64,000 bases of DNA from Pyxicephalus adspersus (Eukaryota > Chordata > Amphibia > Anura > Pyxicephalidae): contig NC_092862.1 in NCBI RefSeq assembly GCF_032062135.1, positions 68,147,840 to 68,211,839 on the forward strand, written 5' to 3'. The position numbers were made by a program, and so were the translations under genes. Every line of letters starts with the position of its first letter. The stretch's first letter is position 1. Below, in pieces: positions 61,871-64,000 of this stretch. The notes beneath the pieces are model-generated. The model saw nothing but the letters and a program-made list of their open reading frames with translations. It was not told the origin of the DNA and ran no database searches.

Positions 61871-62169
61871 ATTCCTTAGAACATGAAGAAGGATATTTTA
61901 GACTTTGCATTATACATTATACTTTTTTTTTTTTTTTTTTTTTTTTTGCGTCACTTTAGAGTAAAAGGTTCCAAAAAGAATATGCAGGTTTTTATTTATT
62001 GATATATTTTTTTCCTCAATCAAATTATGTAAAGTTACTATTAAAAACTGTAATGCGGCATTACAAGTTACCACTTACCCTGTGTGTGATACCTTTTCAA
62101 TGCTAGCCCTTTTGTGCTCCTATAGAGCATTCACTGTTGGTCAATATCATTCGAACAATTCAGACTTTA

Positions 62170-64000
62170 TAGAGGGTCATCTGGATTCTGAACCTTCAGA
62201 AATCGGTGCCAGAATTCACTTATTGACTGGCATATCACTCTCCTAGTGCACGGAACTTGGATAGAGTTGACAGTAGGTTTCTTACAAGAAGTAGCATCTT
62301 CCAATGTTTTCTACAAAAGCGTGAGACAAATTAGTTTTGTCTTCAGACAGAACAATTCACTTGAAACCAGGAGCCTGACTAACACTACCATAGGGGCTTA
62401 AAAGTTTTCCTTTTTTTTTCTTGTCTTTTGGAAGATTGTCATGATAGCCTGAGGGGCTGGGAAGTAGATCTAGGCAATTTCTTAATGCAGGGAACCTGGT
62501 CGTCGGAGGTGTCTACTCTCCCAATCAACATTTTGGAGCGTTGGATAATTTGGCTGTCCCTACAGTGCTGAACAATCCCTTTGGAAGGTCTTTCAATCCA
62601 GATTTAATTGGACAATTCCTTGAGTGACTTACATCAACCTTAAGGGTGTTTAAAAGAAATGCCTAGCTGTTTCAGGACATCTGGCCTGCACAGATGTGGT
62701 ACACTGGCCTAGCATAGTTCCTGGCATACACTCTGGGAGCTCAGCAAACTCATCAGGTTCTTCTGGGCCAGTAGACCATTTTCCTTTAGAGACACTAGGT
62801 TTCACCCTTATGGGTGCTATCTCTGAATCATAAAAAAACATATCTTATGATAAGGCAGGCAAAACCCACCTGTGTAATTCTCTGTGATTTTACCTGACGA
62901 CTTTATTCTGAAAAGAATTCATACAGATAAGTCTAGATCAGGGCTTAGCCCTTAGTAAATGCCAGATCTCTTTTCTTAGCATTTTGTTTTAAAAAACTCA
63001 CTATTTGATTCAAAGCCTTTGTAGAATGAGTTTTCCATGTGGCTTCCTATGTGATTCCTTGTGATACGAATTTGATGTGATAGTTATCCTCCATCCACTA
63101 CCTCCTTCAGGCAGATTGAGTCTTTTGTGATCCCGAATAAACTATAAGGGAGAGAAATTTTTTTTTAATTTGGAAGCCTGCTATCTGGTCTTCTGTTCAT
63201 ATGCTTCCCAGCTCTACCATGCTAGTACTACTTTTAGAGCCTCATTTATAGCAAGCTTGGGGTGTAAGGATCTTTAGGTGGTTCTTTGACAGGCAAAAAG
63301 TGTTTTCTTGGCTCATTATCGGTAGTTTGCGGTTCTCAACCCCTCAGTTGGACTGCTTTTGAATGTTACCTGGGTGAAAGACTTTCTAGTGTCTCTTAAT
63401 GCACAACAAATAAAAAGTAATTTTTTGTAAAACTTGCCATAAAATCCTTTTCTTGGAGTTCATTGAGGGAAATAGGTCCGCACCCTCTGCCTATTTTCCA
63501 GTTTTCAAGCCTCTTATAAGCTGCTGTATCAACTTAATTCCATTGTCACTCAGTAGACTCCAAGAAAATGATTTGCCACTTCTTTATCCTAGTGCAACCT
63601 AATATGGAATATTTATGTGTGGCCAAATTGCCTCAACATATACACCTAATAATTGAACCAAGTAAATGAATGTCTGATTACCTTAATCTGGTGTTTAATT
63701 TTCACTAGATCATAGAGGGTTAAAATTACCTACCATTTGTTTTTCAAATAGCTGTGATAGGTGAAAGGATCTGCAGGATTCTTGGCTCTATTCCTCTGTG
63801 ATCTTTCACCATCCCAGTGTCCCTCAGTGCATCAGAACAGGCGCCTGGGAAGAATTGGTCAACGACGCATACACTCGTATGGTATCAAGCAATCTTCAAC
63901 TTTATTGTAACAAACATCTAGTTTTATAACATAACCAAATATCACTGTGCGTGCTCATTTACCACAGTAGAGAGATAATAGTATCTTTGTTCTAATACAA
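62170..64000 (-). mobile_element. Possible old retroelement end, minus strand
   Basis: Read on the minus strand, 63905-63898 gives AATAAA, followed by about 50 bp of mixed sequence and then CCCAGGCGCCTG at 63850-63838, a layout reminiscent of the right part of an LTR with a polyadenylation signal. Further inward are an imperfect inverted repeat (about 63447-63472 against 63548-63573, 20 of 26) and a 63-codon frame at 62841-62650 that I do not recognise. No reverse transcriptase or other enzyme motif was seen. A DIRS-type or LTR element are both possible; this is a weak call. Confidence 0.25.

Larger units (their letters stand above)
60085..64000 (+). other. 5' part of the drosha intron after E14
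   Basis: Contains a run of 25 T (61923-61947), a LINE-like fragment (61740-61870) and, from about 62170, sequence that may be an old retroelement on the minus strand. No splice acceptor followed by RNase III coding sequence was found. Confidence 0.8.

Noticed and set aside
1..64000. Prokaryotic-type systems (operons, CRISPR arrays, toxin-antitoxin or phage modules)
   Set aside because: No such signals; the window is a spliced vertebrate gene with intronic repeats.

Overview
This 64 kb window is vertebrate genomic DNA. It lies inside one gene, drosha, which encodes the nuclear RNase III of the Microprocessor, read on the + strand. I recognise fourteen consecutive coding exons between 212 and 60084. 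Each has a GT donor and an AG acceptor, their phases chain without a break, and together they make about 530 codons closely matching human DROSHA residues ~290 to ~858 (human numbers are from my remembered alignment; the zinc-ligand positions fit it). The window starts in the Arg/Ser-rich N-terminal region, crosses the acidic linker and most of the central domain, and stops before the RNase III domains and the dsRNA-binding domain. The first exons and the catalytic exons are therefore outside the window. No second host gene was recognised on either strand.

The organism is probably a frog, likely a ranoid. The protein is tetrapod-like but diverged from mammals in the variable parts. The introns carry many miniature DNA transposons of types I associate with frog genomes, and few elements of the kind seen in mammals.

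Layout: 1-13706 holds the Arg/Ser-rich, acidic and Ser/Asp linker exons (E1-E4). 18533-42547 holds the first part of the central domain (E5-E10), including five codons for zinc ligands known from the human structure plus a sixth, His549. 51361-60084 holds the rest of the central domain (E11-E14). Introns run from 1.5 to 8.8 kb. They contain a palindromic MITE family (five copies plus a fragment), several hAT-like MITEs, a broken mariner transposase, a Tc1-like remnant, a tandem repeat of ~147 bp, three long dinucleotide microsatellites and, at the right edge, a possible retroelement end on the minus strand.

I found no operon, CRISPR, phage or defence system, and no new multi-gene system. The most interesting points are long hairpin-forming repeats lying inside the transcript of the enzyme that cuts hairpins, a 6-nt tandem donor in E11, a 31-nt T run at the E12 acceptor, a central-domain zinc site that is fully conserved beside diverged sequence, and a repeat-poor stretch in intron 8 that could be a conserved regulatory element.
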